Source: Streptomyces colonosanans
GTDB lineage: Bacteria > Actinomycetota > Actinomycetes > Streptomycetales > Streptomycetaceae
DNA length: 41,936 nucleotides
Direction: 5' to 3'
Assembly (NCBI RefSeq): GCF_001866645.1
Contig: NZ_MLYP01000061.1
Span: 1-41,936 of the forward strand
The notes beneath the pieces were generated by a model. It ran no database searches. It was not told the DNA's origin and worked only from the letters and a program-made list of their open reading frames with translations. A program made the translations under genes and the position numbers. Shown here piece by piece: positions 1-8,249 of this stretch (positions are counted from its first letter, which is position 1; each line of letters begins with the position of its first letter).

Positions 1-29
1 GGGTGGGGGTGGACAGGGCAGGGGGCATG
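1..29 (-). CDS. 5' end of a divergent gene, cut by the window edge
   Basis: An ATG on the minus strand at 29 is preceded by GGAAGGAG about 5 nt upstream, a strong ribosome-binding site. Only nine codons (M P P A L S T P T) lie in the window, so the product cannot be named. It is divergent from the TetR gene at 147, and the operator-like palindrome at 78-91 lies between the two starts. That is the usual layout of a TetR regulator with its target, often a transporter or oxidoreductase. Seen: start, RBS and palindrome. Inferred: that this gene is the regulator's target. Confidence 0.5.
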
Positions 30-70
30 GGTGCTCCTTCCCGATGGGGTGTGACGGAGCATCGACCATA

Positions 71-100
71 ATCATAAACCGAGTGCTCGGTCTAATAATG
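71..100. promoter_or_regulatory. TetR-type operator between divergent genes
   Basis: The core ACCGAGTGCTCGGT at 78-91 is a 6-2-6 inverted repeat with AT-rich flanks. It sits 56 bp before the TetR gene at 147 and 49 bp before the divergent start at 29, so one bound dimer could control both. A closely related and longer palindrome lies at 19457-19490 in front of the yqeB-like gene; both read TAGACCGAGC(A/G)CTCG on one strand. Confidence 0.65.
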
Positions 101-146
101 GCCGTTGGGTAAGGTGTTGCCCTGAGCTTCGATCAGGAAGGATGCG

Positions 147-755
147 ATGAGGAAGGTCGACCCGGCCAAGCACCAGGCACGTCGACGGCACATTCTGGGT
201 GTCGCGGCCGGCCTGTTCGCCGCGAAAGGGTACGAGCGCACCACGACTGCCGAGATCTGCAAGGCGGCAGGCATGAGCGCGGGCAACCTGTTCCACTACT
301 TCCCCAACAAGCGGGCGATCTTCCTCGCCGTGTTCGAGGACGACGAGGAAGGTAAAGCCGAACGTCTGGCGCAGGCGCAGGCCGCCGCCGACCCGTGGGA
401 AGCGCTGTTGGAGCTCGTGGATTTCCTCGCCGCCCCGGCGGCGGAACCGCTGGCCCCACCGCTGGTGATGGAGGCGATGGTCCAGGCGTACCGCGACGCC
501 GAACTCGAAGCGCTGCTGAGCCGCGGCAACGCCCACGAGCACGCGGCGATCGCGGCACTGCTGTCGAAGGCCTCCGATGCCGGTCGGATCGACCCCGGCC
601 TGGACCCGGACGACACCGCGACATGGGTCCTGGCCCTGATCGGCCTGCTCTACACCAGTGCGGCCACGAGCCCGGCATTCAAGCCGACCGAGCAGTTGCC
701 CACCCTCCGCCTCATCTTGCAGCGGTACCTCCGGGCCGAGCAGCCTGACAGCTGA
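147..755 (+). CDS. TetR/AcrR family transcriptional regulator
   Basis: A 202-residue protein, the usual TetR size. Residues about 12-58 form the N-terminal helix-turn-helix: ILGVAAGLFAAKGYERTTTA, then EICKAAGMSAGNLFHYFPNK, in which the GNLFHYFPNK segment is the characteristic recognition-helix end. The rest is a helical ligand-binding and dimerisation domain whose ligand cannot be predicted. The start ATG at 147 follows AGGAAGGATGCG, with purine-rich sequence at suitable spacing. The palindrome at 78-91 immediately upstream suggests autoregulation and control of the divergent gene at 29. A second copy of the operator at 19457-19490 makes the yqeB-like gene a candidate distant target. The family assignment is firm; the targets are inference. 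Confidence 0.93.
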   Translation: MRKVDPAKHQARRRHILGVAAGLFAAKGYERTTTAEICKAAGMSAGNLFHYFPNKRAIFLAVFEDDEEGKAERLAQAQAAADPWEALLELVDFLAAPAAEPLAPPLVMEAMVQAYRDAELEALLSRGNAHEHAAIAALLSKASDAGRIDPGLDPDDTATWVLALIGLLYTSAATSPAFKPTEQLPTLRLILQRYLRAEQPDS

Positions 756-871
756 CCTGAGGGCCGTCCCAGGGTGTCAGCTTGAAGACGCGTGAGCCGC
801 GGCCGACGTGATCACAGAGGCCGGCCGGCTCCACGTCAATCCTCTGCCTCGGATGCAGCACTTTCCCGAGG

Positions 872-1795
872 TCAGTTCCGCTGTCGACGGGCCTGCTTCA
901 CCTCGCGGTCGAGGGCCCAGGCGTCCGCGACCGGCCCGATGTGGCCGAGCTTGTCGGGGTTGATCACCGTGCGGATGGTCTGAATCTGCCCGTCGAGTAC
1001 GTCGAGGGCCAGGGCGAAGAGCACCTTTCCGTCCCGGTCGCGGAAGATCGCGCCGGGCTGGCCGTTGACCTCGTGCAGCTCGAACGACACGTCGACGCGG
1101 CTCATCAAGGGGAAGACCGTGCCCAGCACCCGGGCCACGTTCTCCGTGCCCATGATGGCCCTGGCCAGCTGCGGCGCCTTGCCGCCGCCGTCCCCGACCA
1201 ACTGCACATCGGCGGCCAGTAGATGCTGCAACCCGCCCACATCGCCGTCCTTCAGCGCGTCCAAGAACCGCGTCGCCAGCTCCTGCCGCTCCTGCCGGTC
1301 CGCTGCGAACCGTGGTCGCCCGGCCTCCATGTGCTGCCGCGCCCGCACCAGCAACTGCCGGCATGCCGCCTCCGAACGCCCCACCGCCGCCGCGACCTCG
1401 TCGAACCCGAAGGCGAACACCTCCCGCAGCACGAACACCGCCCGCTCCAGCGGGCTGAGCCGCTCCAACAGCAGCAGCGCCGCCATCGATACCGAGTCGG
1501 CCAGCTCCACCGCCCGCGCCGGATCCTGATACGGATCGCTCAGCAGCGGCTCGGGAAACCAGGGGCCCACGTACTCCTCCCGCCGTACCCGCGCGGAGCG
1601 CAGCACATCGATCGAGATCCGTGTCACCGCGGCCGACAGGTAGGCCTTGGTCGACGTGGGCCGGGTCGCCGAGCCGTCAAAGCGCAGCCATGTCTCCTGC
1701 ACCGCGTCCTCGGCCTCGCCCACGCTGCCCAGAATCCGATAGGCGATCGAGAACAGCAGTGGCCGCAGCTCCTCGAACTCCTCGACTTTGCCCAC
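872..1795 (-). CDS. ECF41-family sigma factor (SigJ-like) with SnoaL-type C-terminal extension
   Basis: About 307 residues from the GTG at 1795, which follows AAGGGGG with 6 nt spacing. The frame stays open further upstream to 1993 but that part looks non-coding. Residues 1-80 are sigma region 2 (LLFSIAYRILGSVGEAEDAV). Region 4 follows at about 105-155 (LSPLERAVFVLREVFAFGFD), and then a roughly 100-residue SnoaL-like domain. Motifs diagnostic of ECF41 are all visible: PWFPEP (residues about 78-83, the WLPEP equivalent), DGGGK (202-206) and NPDK (279-282). ECF41 factors lack a classical anti-sigma factor; the fused C-terminal domain modulates activity. The upstream co-oriented AhpD/CMD gene (1965-2438) is the classic ECF41 partner, with a matching promoter at 2479-2505. 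The 169-bp gap between the two genes is longer than in a tight operon. Confidence 0.93.
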   Translation of the reverse strand: MGKVEEFEELRPLLFSIAYRILGSVGEAEDAVQETWLRFDGSATRPTSTKAYLSAAVTRISIDVLRSARVRREEYVGPWFPEPLLSDPYQDPARAVELADSVSMAALLLLERLSPLERAVFVLREVFAFGFDEVAAAVGRSEAACRQLLVRARQHMEAGRPRFAADRQERQELATRFLDALKDGDVGGLQHLLAADVQLVGDGGGKAPQLARAIMGTENVARVLGTVFPLMSRVDVSFELHEVNGQPGAIFRDRDGKVLFALALDVLDGQIQTIRTVINPDKLGHIGPVADAWALDREVKQARRQRN

Positions 1796-1964
1796 GCCGA
1801 ACCCCCTTGCCGTGCATGCCTTCACACCCGGCCGCACCCGTCGGCGCAGGCATCTTCCGTTGATCATCCGCTGACGGGACACAGTAACGCCCCGAACCCG
1901 GCGGCCCGGAGCCCGCAGCAGGGCCCCGAGCCTGGTGCAGATGCCGGTATCGCCTCCCCACCTC

Positions 1965-2438
1965 TCAGTGGAACTGCCCGACCTCGTAGTCACCGGCCGG
2001 CTGCTGGGAGATGATGTTCAGCCGGTTCACCGCGTTCATGAAGGAGACCAGGACTACCAGGGCGGTGAGCTGCTCCTCGTCGTAATGCTTGGCGGCGTGC
2101 GCCCACACCTCGTCGCTGACCCCACGGGCCGCATCCGCCACCCGCGTCCCCTCCTCCGCCAGTTCCAGCGCGGCACGCTCGGCCTCGGTGAAGACCGTGG
2201 CCTCCCGCCACGCCGCGACCAGGTTCAGCCGCACCGGGGTCTCGCCGGCAGCGGCGGCTTCCTTGGTGTGCATGTCGATGCAGACCGCGCAGCCGTTGAT
2301 CTGGCTCACGCGCAGCGCCACCAGCTCCTGCGTCGCGGCCGGCAGCGGCGAGTCCTTGAGTGTCTTACCGGCCGACATGAAGTGCTTGAGCGTCTTGCCG
2401 GCGGTCGGGCTCGCGAAGTAGTTCAGCCGGGCGTTCAT
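1965..2438 (-). CDS. Carboxymuconolactone decarboxylase / AhpD-like protein
   Basis: A 157-residue protein with the AhpD/CMD signature NGCAVCIDMHTKEA. C50 and C53 form the CxxC redox pair and H57 completes the C-x2-C-x3-H motif of the alkylhydroperoxidase-like branch, which reduces peroxides or organic disulfides. The N-terminus (MNARLNYFASP) matches the small CMD proteins encoded next to ECF41 sigma factors. The ATG at 2438 follows AGAGGAGCACC, a good RBS. It is transcribed ahead of the sigma factor at 872-1795, and an ECF41-like promoter at 2479-2505 lies 40 bp upstream. CMD, oxidoreductase and epimerase genes are the known ECF41 targets. The physiological substrate is unknown. Confidence 0.9.
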   Translation of the reverse strand: MNARLNYFASPTAGKTLKHFMSAGKTLKDSPLPAATQELVALRVSQINGCAVCIDMHTKEAAAAGETPVRLNLVAAWREATVFTEAERAALELAEEGTRVADAARGVSDEVWAHAAKHYDEEQLTALVVLVSFMNAVNRLNIISQQPAGDYEVGQFH

Positions 2439-2478
2439 GGTGTGCTCCTCTGTGTTCGTCCGTGGCTACACCTCCTGA

Positions 2479-2505
2479 GACGAGGTAGCCCGGCCTCCTG
2501 TGACA
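2479..2505 (-). promoter_or_regulatory. Putative ECF41-type promoter (TGTCACA-N16-CGTC)
   Basis: Reading the minus strand, TGTCACA occupies 2505-2499 and CGTC occupies 2482-2479, with exactly 16 bp between. From memory this is the published ECF41 consensus (TGTCACA, 16 bp, CGTC). It lies 40 bp upstream of the CMD start, so the sigma factor probably drives its own CMD-sigma transcript. Confidence 0.75.
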
Positions 2506-2831
2506 TGGACGAATGTGACCTGCGTCTCCCGGTCGTCGGTGCGCGTCAGCCGACGAAGTGCTCCAGTGCCCGGAGGGGAGGTGACAGCCCTCGGCAGTCG
2601 AGCGGCAGTGCCGTCCGTCGCGTTGATGACGGGGGCTGCGGGCAACCGCGTGCGGGAGACGAGGCGGGCCGTTGGGTCTGTCAGTTCGAACAGCCGGTGC
2701 AGCGAGGCGCTGGCGGAAGCGACAGGCTCTGTCCTATCGTGAGGTGTCTTCACCGTGAGGCACCTCCGCTGAACATCGGAGCCCGCGATCACCGTCGGAC
2801 AACACCCTGGAGAGGAAGCCGGTGACCCGCC

Positions 2832-3494
2832 ATGGTCCAACCGATTCTCCGTCGCCCCGTGTTCGCCCGGTACTACGCCGCGGTCGCAGGACCCGCCCTG
2901 GAGAAGGCTGGCATCACCCAGTACCGCAGGAAACTCCTCGCCGGCCTGTCCGGCCAGGTCATTGAGATCGGTGCGGGCAACGGACTGAACTTCCCGCACT
3001 ATTCGCCCGAGGTGAAACGGATTCTGGCCATCGAGCCGGAGCCGCGGCTGCGTGCCCTGGCCGAACAGGCGGCCCGGACCGTCCCCGCCGAGGTGCAGGT
3101 CGTTGATGGCCGTGCCGAGCAACTCCCCACGCCCGACGCCTCGTTCGACGCGGCCGTGGTCTGCCTCACCCTGTGCTCAGTGGCCGACCAGGCCGCGGCA
3201 CTCGCCGAGATCCGCCGCGTCCTGCGGCCCGGCGGCCACTTGCGTTTCTTCGAGCACGTGCAGGCGGACACGCCGGGCATGCGCCGCGTCCAGCGGGCTG
3301 TGGACGCGACCGTCTGGCCGCTGCTGTGCGGCGGCTGCCACACCGGCCGCGACACCCAAACCGCCATCATTGCAGCCGGGTTCACTCTCACACAGATGGA
3401 GAAGTTCGCCTTCCCTCCCACCCGAATCCCCTTCCCGGCCGCCACCCACATCCTCGGTACTGCCGAGCGCCCTCAGGAAGCAGATCCCCGATGA
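2832..3494 (+). CDS. Class I SAM-dependent methyltransferase
   Basis: A 220-residue protein with a Rossmann-like methyltransferase core. Motif I is VIEIGAGNGLNFPHY (residues about 41-56), the acidic end of beta2 is AIEPEPR, motif II is DGRAEQLP followed by SFDAAVVCLTLCSV, and the LRPGG motif comes before HLRFFEHV. This arrangement resembles the METTL7/UbiE-like small methyltransferases; the substrate is unknown. The N-terminal helix RPVFARYYAAVAGPALEK is typical of that group and may be membrane-associated. The ATG at 2832 overlaps no upstream gene; GAGAGGAAG lies a little far upstream (about 13 nt). Its stop overlaps the start of the GerW-like gene (ATGA), so the two are translationally coupled. 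Confidence 0.9.
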   Translation: MVQPILRRPVFARYYAAVAGPALEKAGITQYRRKLLAGLSGQVIEIGAGNGLNFPHYSPEVKRILAIEPEPRLRALAEQAARTVPAEVQVVDGRAEQLPTPDASFDAAVVCLTLCSVADQAAALAEIRRVLRPGGHLRFFEHVQADTPGMRRVQRAVDATVWPLLCGGCHTGRDTQTAIIAAGFTLTQMEKFAFPPTRIPFPAATHILGTAERPQEADPR

Positions 3495-3919
3495 GCGGTA
3501 CCGACGAGACGAACGCACCCGTCCCACCCAGGGATCCCACCGCGGACCACGCCTCCGTCACCCTGATGGAACGGCTGGCTGAGAAGCTCGGCGGCCGTGC
3601 GTCGGTGACCGCCGTGTACGGCGAACCGGTCACCCAGGACGGCATCACCGTCATCCCCGTCGCCCGCGTCGGCTTCGGATTCTGCGGCGGCGCCGGACGC
3701 GAGACCGGCACCGCCAAAAACACCGAGGGCGGAGGCGGCGGAGGCGGTGTCGGAGCCAGGCCGCTCGGCTTCATCGAGATCAAGGACGGCACAGCCGTCT
3801 ACAAGCCCATCCGCGGCCCCTGGAAAGGTGTCGCGCTCCCAATAGCGGTACTCCTGGCCGGAATCATGGGATCCAAGTCAGTGCGCGCTTTGTTCCGGGG
3901 CAAGCAGCCCCGCCGCTGA
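3491..3919 (+). CDS. GerW/YtfJ-family spore protein homologue
   Basis: A 142-residue protein starting at the ATG of an ATGA overlap with the methyltransferase stop. It has the GerW/YtfJ layout: an N-terminal helix (TLMERLAEKLGGRASVTAVY), PVTQDGITVIPVARVGFGFC, a glycine run (GGGGGGGVGARPLGFIEI), then a C-terminal hydrophobic segment (VALPIAVLLAGIMG, about 118-131) followed by basic residues (RALFRGKQPRR). In Bacillus this family acts in sporulation and germination. In Streptomyces it is an uncharacterised relative whose C-terminal hydrophobic stretch may anchor it to the membrane. Coupling with a methyltransferase is unusual and gives no clear function. Confidence 0.87.
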   Translation: MSGTDETNAPVPPRDPTADHASVTLMERLAEKLGGRASVTAVYGEPVTQDGITVIPVARVGFGFCGGAGRETGTAKNTEGGGGGGGVGARPLGFIEIKDGTAVYKPIRGPWKGVALPIAVLLAGIMGSKSVRALFRGKQPRR

Positions 3920-3992
3920 CTGCGCCGCTCATGGCACGGTGTGAAGCCGTGCCGGCGCCGTCACCGGACCGAGTCTCCAGGCGGTGTCGAAC

Positions 3993-4166
3993 TCAGCTGT
4001 CTGTGCCTTCTCCGCTCGCCCGACGCTCCGCCAACTGCCGAAGGGTCGCCCAGCGTGTCACGGTGTACCTCAGCAGGCCGGTGTACACGGCCGTGAACGC
4101 CGCGAATCCCGCCAGGGGGAGACCCGACAGCCCCAGTGCGCCGAGCAGCCGCACCACGGCGACTTG
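3993..4166 (-). pseudogene. 3' fragment of a small membrane protein
   Basis: On the minus strand a frame ends at the TGA at 3993-3995. It encodes a hydrophobic segment (VVRLLGALGLSGLPLAGFAA) running into FTAVYTGLLRYTVTRWATLR and a charged tail ending ASGEGTDS. It reads like the last transmembrane helix and cytosolic tail of a membrane protein, but no start codon or RBS was found and sequence upstream of 4166 stops making sense. I do not recognise the family. It abuts an unrelated plus-strand fragment (4168-4347), as expected for gene debris. Confidence 0.4.
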
Positions 4167-4167
4167 C

Positions 4168-4347
4168 GAGCGCTTGCGCTACCTCGACCTGCGCACGCTC
4201 CCGTCCGCGGCCCGCACCTGGCTGAACACCGCACGCCCCACCTACGACGCCGGCACGGTTTTCAAGAAGGGCACCACCCTCACCATCGGCCAGGCGTACG
4301 ACGTACTCATCCACCTCCACCAGGTCCGGGAGACCGACAAGCTCTGA
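4168..4347 (+). pseudogene. Unidentified C-terminal protein fragment
   Basis: A plus-strand frame ending at 4347 encodes a compact, protein-like stretch (LRYLDLRTLPSAARTWLNTA, then YDAGTVFKKGTTLTIGQAYD and VLIHLHQVRETDKL). Upstream in the same frame the sequence becomes arginine/serine-rich nonsense that overlaps the opposite-strand remnant at 3993-4166. No RBS or start belongs to it. I cannot name it; a 3' remnant of a deleted gene is the simplest reading. Confidence 0.35.
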
Positions 4348-4534
4348 CTCCGCCGACGGCCAGGCCCCCCTCCGAGAAGCCGATCACCGTGTGACACGGA
4401 GCGCCGAAGCGGGGGCCCGTGCCCACCCGGCCGGGGGATATCCCTACCAAGAAGAGCCTGGCTGACTGTATGGCCGGCGCTTTACTCCCTGATTACCGTC
4501 GATGACGCAGTTGACCAGCAAAGGAAGGAACGTC

Positions 4535-5335
4535 ATGGCGTGGCGCCGCGACAGCATGGACACCGAGCGGGACCGGAGCAGGCCCCCTGCGATCGAGCTG
4601 CGTGCCGCCACCCGCGCTTATGGGCGAGGCGCTACGGCCGTGCAGGCGCTACGCGGGGTGGATCTGGCGCTGGAGCGGGGCAGCTTCACCGCGGTGATGG
4701 GCCCGTCGGGGTCGGGGAAGAGCACGTTCCTGCAGTGTGCCGCCGGTCTGGACCGGCCGACCTCGGGGCAGGTGCTGCTCGGTGGGGAAGAGATCACCCA
4801 CCTGAGCGAGGACCGGCTGACGAAGCTGCGGCGCACGCGCGTCGGGTTCGTCTTCCAGTCCTTCAACCTTTTGCCGTCCCTGACCGTGCTGCAGAACGTG
4901 CTGCTGCCCCAGCGGCTCGCGGGTGAGCGGCAGGACCGGCGGCGGGCACAGCAACTCCTGGCCGAAGTCGGACTCCCAGACCACGGGAGCAGGCGTCCTG
5001 GGCAGTTGTCGGGCGGACAGCAGCAGCGCGTGGCCATCGCCCGCGCGCTGATAACGGAGCCGGAGGTGGTGTTCGCGGACGAGCCGACCGGCGCCCTGGA
5101 CACCCGGACCGCCCGGGAGGTCCTGGGGCTGCTGCGCCGCGCGGTCGACGCGATGGGTGCCACGGTCGTCATGGTCACCCATGACCCGGTGGCCGCGTCC
5201 CACGCGGACCAGGTGCTCTTCCTGGCCGATGGGGCGCTGGTGGGGAATCTGTGGCACCCCGACCCGCAGACGGTGGCCGACCGGATGGTGAAACTGACCG
5301 CTGAGGCCGATGAGTTCGCGGGGGCGGCGGCGTGA
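4535..5335 (+). CDS. ABC transporter ATP-binding protein (MacB/LolD-like)
   Basis: About 266 residues from the ATG at 4535, which follows AAGGAAGG with 6 nt spacing; an earlier ATG at 4502 has poorer spacing. Walker A is GPSGSGKST (residues about 56-64), the Q-loop is FVFQSFNLLP, the signature is LSGGQQQR (about 158-165), Walker B is VVFADEPTGALD (about 178-189) and the H-loop is VTHDP (H216). The FNLLPSLTVLQN segment and ALDTRT are typical of LolD/MacB/FtsE-type ATPases that work with FtsX-fold permeases. The stop overlaps the permease start (GTGA), so the two form one exporter, probably for a peptide, antibiotic or lipoprotein-like substrate. Confidence 0.95.
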   Translation: MAWRRDSMDTERDRSRPPAIELRAATRAYGRGATAVQALRGVDLALERGSFTAVMGPSGSGKSTFLQCAAGLDRPTSGQVLLGGEEITHLSEDRLTKLRRTRVGFVFQSFNLLPSLTVLQNVLLPQRLAGERQDRRRAQQLLAEVGLPDHGSRRPGQLSGGQQQRVAIARALITEPEVVFADEPTGALDTRTAREVLGLLRRAVDAMGATVVMVTHDPVAASHADQVLFLADGALVGNLWHPDPQTVADRMVKLTAEADEFAGAAA

Positions 5336-7872
5336 CGAACGGTCTCGCGCGGGCCTCCGTGCGCTTCAGGCCCGCGTCCTTCGCGGGCAGCTTCGTCGCA
5401 TTGCTGCTGGGAGCGTTGATCATCACCGCCTGCGGCACCCTGCTGCAGACCGGCATCACCGCGCACGTGGAGGCCGTGCGCTACGCGGATTCCCCCGTGG
5501 TGGTCTCCGGTGATCCCTACGCCCGGTTCAGTTACCAGGAGGGCGGGGAGAGGGCATCGACGCAGATCGCTCTGCCGGAGCGCAGCCGCGTCGACAAGGC
5601 ACTGGTGGCCAAGATCGCCGCCCGCCCCGCAGTGGCCGCGGTCGTGCCGGATCTGTCCTTCCCCCTCCAGGTGGTGAAGAAGGCGGGCGCGCTGCCCGCG
5701 CTGACCGGACGGAACTTCTCGGCAGCCGCCCTCACCGCTGCTGACTCCTCCGCCACGCAGAAGAGGCACGCGCCTGGGGCCGGGGAGGTCGTACTGGAGG
5801 AGAGCGCCGCCCGAGCCGCAGGCCTTGCGCCGGGAGACCGGCTCTCGCTGATCGCCCCCGGCGGCAGCGGGAGTTACGTGGTCTCCGGGCTGATCTCCGC
5901 GAAGGCTGACGGCCCCAGTGTGTGGTTCGCGGACGGTGTGGCCGAGAAGCTGTCCGGGCACCCCGGGACGGTGGATGCCATCGCCGTGACCCCCCGTGCG
6001 GGCGTGACCGTCTCCGCCCTGGCCGGGCAGGTACGTCAGGAAGTGCACGGCCGCGCCAAGGTTGCCACCGGTGACGAGCGTGGAGCCGTGGAAGTGGCGG
6101 CTCTCACTGAGGGCAAGGAGGTTCTGACCGGGGTGGGTGGTTCCTTCGGCGGCGTCGCGGCGCTGACCGCCGTGTTCGTGGTCATGGGCACGATCGCTCT
6201 GGCCACGGGGCAGCGTGCGCGTGAGTTCGCCATGCTGCGTGCGATCGGCGCGACGCCCCGTCAGATCCGCCGTACCATCGCCACCGAGGCAGTGATCCTC
6301 GCACCCGTCGCAGCCGCCCTGGGAGTGCTGCCGGGCCTGGCACTGGCCCGCTGGTGGTTCGGTGAACTCGTCGACCGCGGTGCCGTACCCGAGCAAGTGT
6401 CCCTGGACGTCGGTGTGCTGCCGATGGTGGTCGCGGTGGGGGCCTGCTTGCTGGCCGCGCTGACGGCCGGCTGGGTGGCCGCCCGTCGACCCGCGAGGCT
6501 TCGCCCCAGCCAGGCGCTCGGGGAAGCCTCCGTGGAGCGCGCCCGGCCCGGCGTGATCCGGATCGTCATGGGGCTGGCCGCCCTCGCGGGTGGTGGTGTA
6601 CTCGCCAACCTCGCCGCCCGTCTCGGCGGCAGCGACGCCGCCAACACAGCCCTCGGCGTGATCATGTGCTTCCTGCTCGCCGTCGCTCTGCTCGGCCCCC
6701 TGCTGGCCCGCCTGTGCGCGAGCGTCCTCGGCCTGCCCCTGCGGGCGGGCGCCGCCGGAGCCGCCGGCTCCCTGGCCGCCGACAACACACGCGCCCAGGC
6801 CCGCCGCCTGGCCTCCGCCATCACTCCGATCATCATGGTCACCGCCTTCTGCGGAACGCTGCTCTTCATGCAGAGCACCATCCGCCACGCCTCCGCTGAG
6901 AACGTCAAGCGCGCGGTCGTCGCCGACCACGTGCTCGGCTCGACCGGCCCTGGCCTGCCCGCGACCACCGTCGAGCGGGCGGCCCGGGTACCGGGCGTGG
7001 ATTCCGCGACCGGAGTGCTGCGCACCGGGGCCGTCTACCGGGCCGGCAGCGAACTGAACTCGACGACGGTCCTGGGCGTCTCCGGTGACCCGGGCAGCCT
7101 GCCCAAGGTGCTCGACCTCGGCGTGCAGAGCGGGTCGCTGAGCGCACTCGGATCCGGGACGGTCGCGCTGGACACCACGATCGCCAAGGACCTGGACGTG
7201 AAAACCGGTGACCGGGTCTCCCTGCGGCTGGGCGACGGCACCAAGGTCCGGCCCATCGTGGTCGCCACCTACGAACGCGGCCTGGGAGTGGGAGGGGCCG
7301 TGATGCCCCGTGCCGCGGTCGCCGCGCATGTGACGGCCGCCCTGGACAGCCAGGTGCTCATCGCGGCCACTCCTGGTGCCGACCGGCAGGCCATGGCCCG
7401 GCAACTGACCGCACTCGCTCCGGGGGCGACCGTCACCGACGCGGCCGGGTACGGCGCCCAGGCCGACCGGGACCAGGAGCTCAACGCCTGGGCCAATACC
7501 GTCATGGCTGCCGTGCTCGGCGGATTCGCCGCCGTCGCCGCCGCCAACACCCTCGTGATGACCGTTCTCGACCGCCGCCGCGAAATCGGCTTGCTCCGCC
7601 TCTCCGGCACCACCCGCCGACAAGTGCGGGACATGATGAGCTGGGAAGCCCTCCTCGTCGCCGTATCCGGCCTCGTCGTCGGTGGCGCCATCGCCTGGAC
7701 CACCCTTGTCCCCATCGCCCGCGGCCTCACCGGAGCCGCCCCGTACATCCCGATCGGCACCGCAGGGCAACTGGTCGCCGGAGCCGTCCTCCTCAGCCTC
7801 GCCGCCACCGGCCTGCCCACACTCGCACTGTTGCGCACGCGGCCGATCGAAGCCGGTAGCGCACGGCAGTAG
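5332..7872 (+). CDS. FtsX-like ABC transporter permease
   Basis: An 846-residue membrane protein starting at the GTG that overlaps the ATPase stop. An N-terminal helix (residues about 20-45, SFVALLLGALIITACGTLLQ) is followed by an extracytoplasmic MacB-type periplasmic core domain (about 50-260). The first FtsX helix bundle follows (GGVAALTAVFVVMGTIALAT, with AMLRAIGATPRQIRRTIATE). A central pair of hydrophobic helices comes next (about 405-470), then a second extracytoplasmic domain and a second FtsX bundle with REIGLLRLSGTTRRQVRDMM. This duplicated layout is the usual size for actinobacterial exporters of the MacB/YknZ/VcaM type. The substrate cannot be read from sequence. Confidence 0.94.
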   Translation: MTNGLARASVRFRPASFAGSFVALLLGALIITACGTLLQTGITAHVEAVRYADSPVVVSGDPYARFSYQEGGERASTQIALPERSRVDKALVAKIAARPAVAAVVPDLSFPLQVVKKAGALPALTGRNFSAAALTAADSSATQKRHAPGAGEVVLEESAARAAGLAPGDRLSLIAPGGSGSYVVSGLISAKADGPSVWFADGVAEKLSGHPGTVDAIAVTPRAGVTVSALAGQVRQEVHGRAKVATGDERGAVEVAALTEGKEVLTGVGGSFGGVAALTAVFVVMGTIALATGQRAREFAMLRAIGATPRQIRRTIATEAVILAPVAAALGVLPGLALARWWFGELVDRGAVPEQVSLDVGVLPMVVAVGACLLAALTAGWVAARRPARLRPSQALGEASVERARPGVIRIVMGLAALAGGGVLANLAARLGGSDAANTALGVIMCFLLAVALLGPLLARLCASVLGLPLRAGAAGAAGSLAADNTRAQARRLASAITPIIMVTAFCGTLLFMQSTIRHASAENVKRAVVADHVLGSTGPGLPATTVERAARVPGVDSATGVLRTGAVYRAGSELNSTTVLGVSGDPGSLPKVLDLGVQSGSLSALGSGTVALDTTIAKDLDVKTGDRVSLRLGDGTKVRPIVVATYERGLGVGGAVMPRAAVAAHVTAALDSQVLIAATPGADRQAMARQLTALAPGATVTDAAGYGAQADRDQELNAWANTVMAAVLGGFAAVAAANTLVMTVLDRRREIGLLRLSGTTRRQVRDMMSWEALLVAVSGLVVGGAIAWTTLVPIARGLTGAAPYIPIGTAGQLVAGAVLLSLAATGLPTLALLRTRPIEAGSARQ

Positions 7873-8132
7873 TGCCTGCTCACCGAGCACGCCGGGAGCC
7901 GGTCGCGGACGGTCAGAGAGGGGTCGACCGCGACCGGCACCGGCTCGCCGTGGAGAGCTGGACGGTTCTGCGCGCGCTGGGATCGGGTGCCACCGATGAG
8001 ACAGCCGCGCGGGAACTCGGCATGTCCCTGCGGACCTGCCGTCGCCGGGTCGCCGAACCACTCGACGTCCTCGGCGCGAGTTCGCGATTCCAGGCCGGGG
8101 TGCGCGCGGGTGAGCTGGGCCTGAACGGCTGA
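7872..8132 (+). pseudogene. C-terminal LuxR-type HTH remnant
   Basis: An 86-codon frame whose GTG overlaps the last base of the permease stop. Residues about 32-83 form a helix-turn-helix (ATDETAARELGMSLRTCRRR, then VLGASSRFQAGVRAGELGL). This closely resembles the C-terminal end of the TrmB/LuxR hybrid regulator at 17321-18295. The first 30 residues are not protein-like, and relatives are around 300 residues long, so this looks like the 3' remnant of a larger regulator. A translated stand-alone HTH protein is possible because of the stop/start overlap, but no RBS is evident. Confidence 0.6.
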
Positions 8133-8249
8133 GGGGAGCCCGGGTCGTTGGCCTTGTCGATGACCCGGCCCGTTCTCCAGAGTGGCCACCGTCGCCCTGC
8201 GCGGCGATCAGCCCCGTACAATTTCCCCCTGGCTATATGAGTGGGGATC

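Noticed and set aside
4618..8061. Very long open frame on the minus strand opposite the ABC exporter genes
   Set aside because: Glycine/arginine-rich translation without domains, lying antisense to two well-defined transporter genes; an artefact of high GC third positions.
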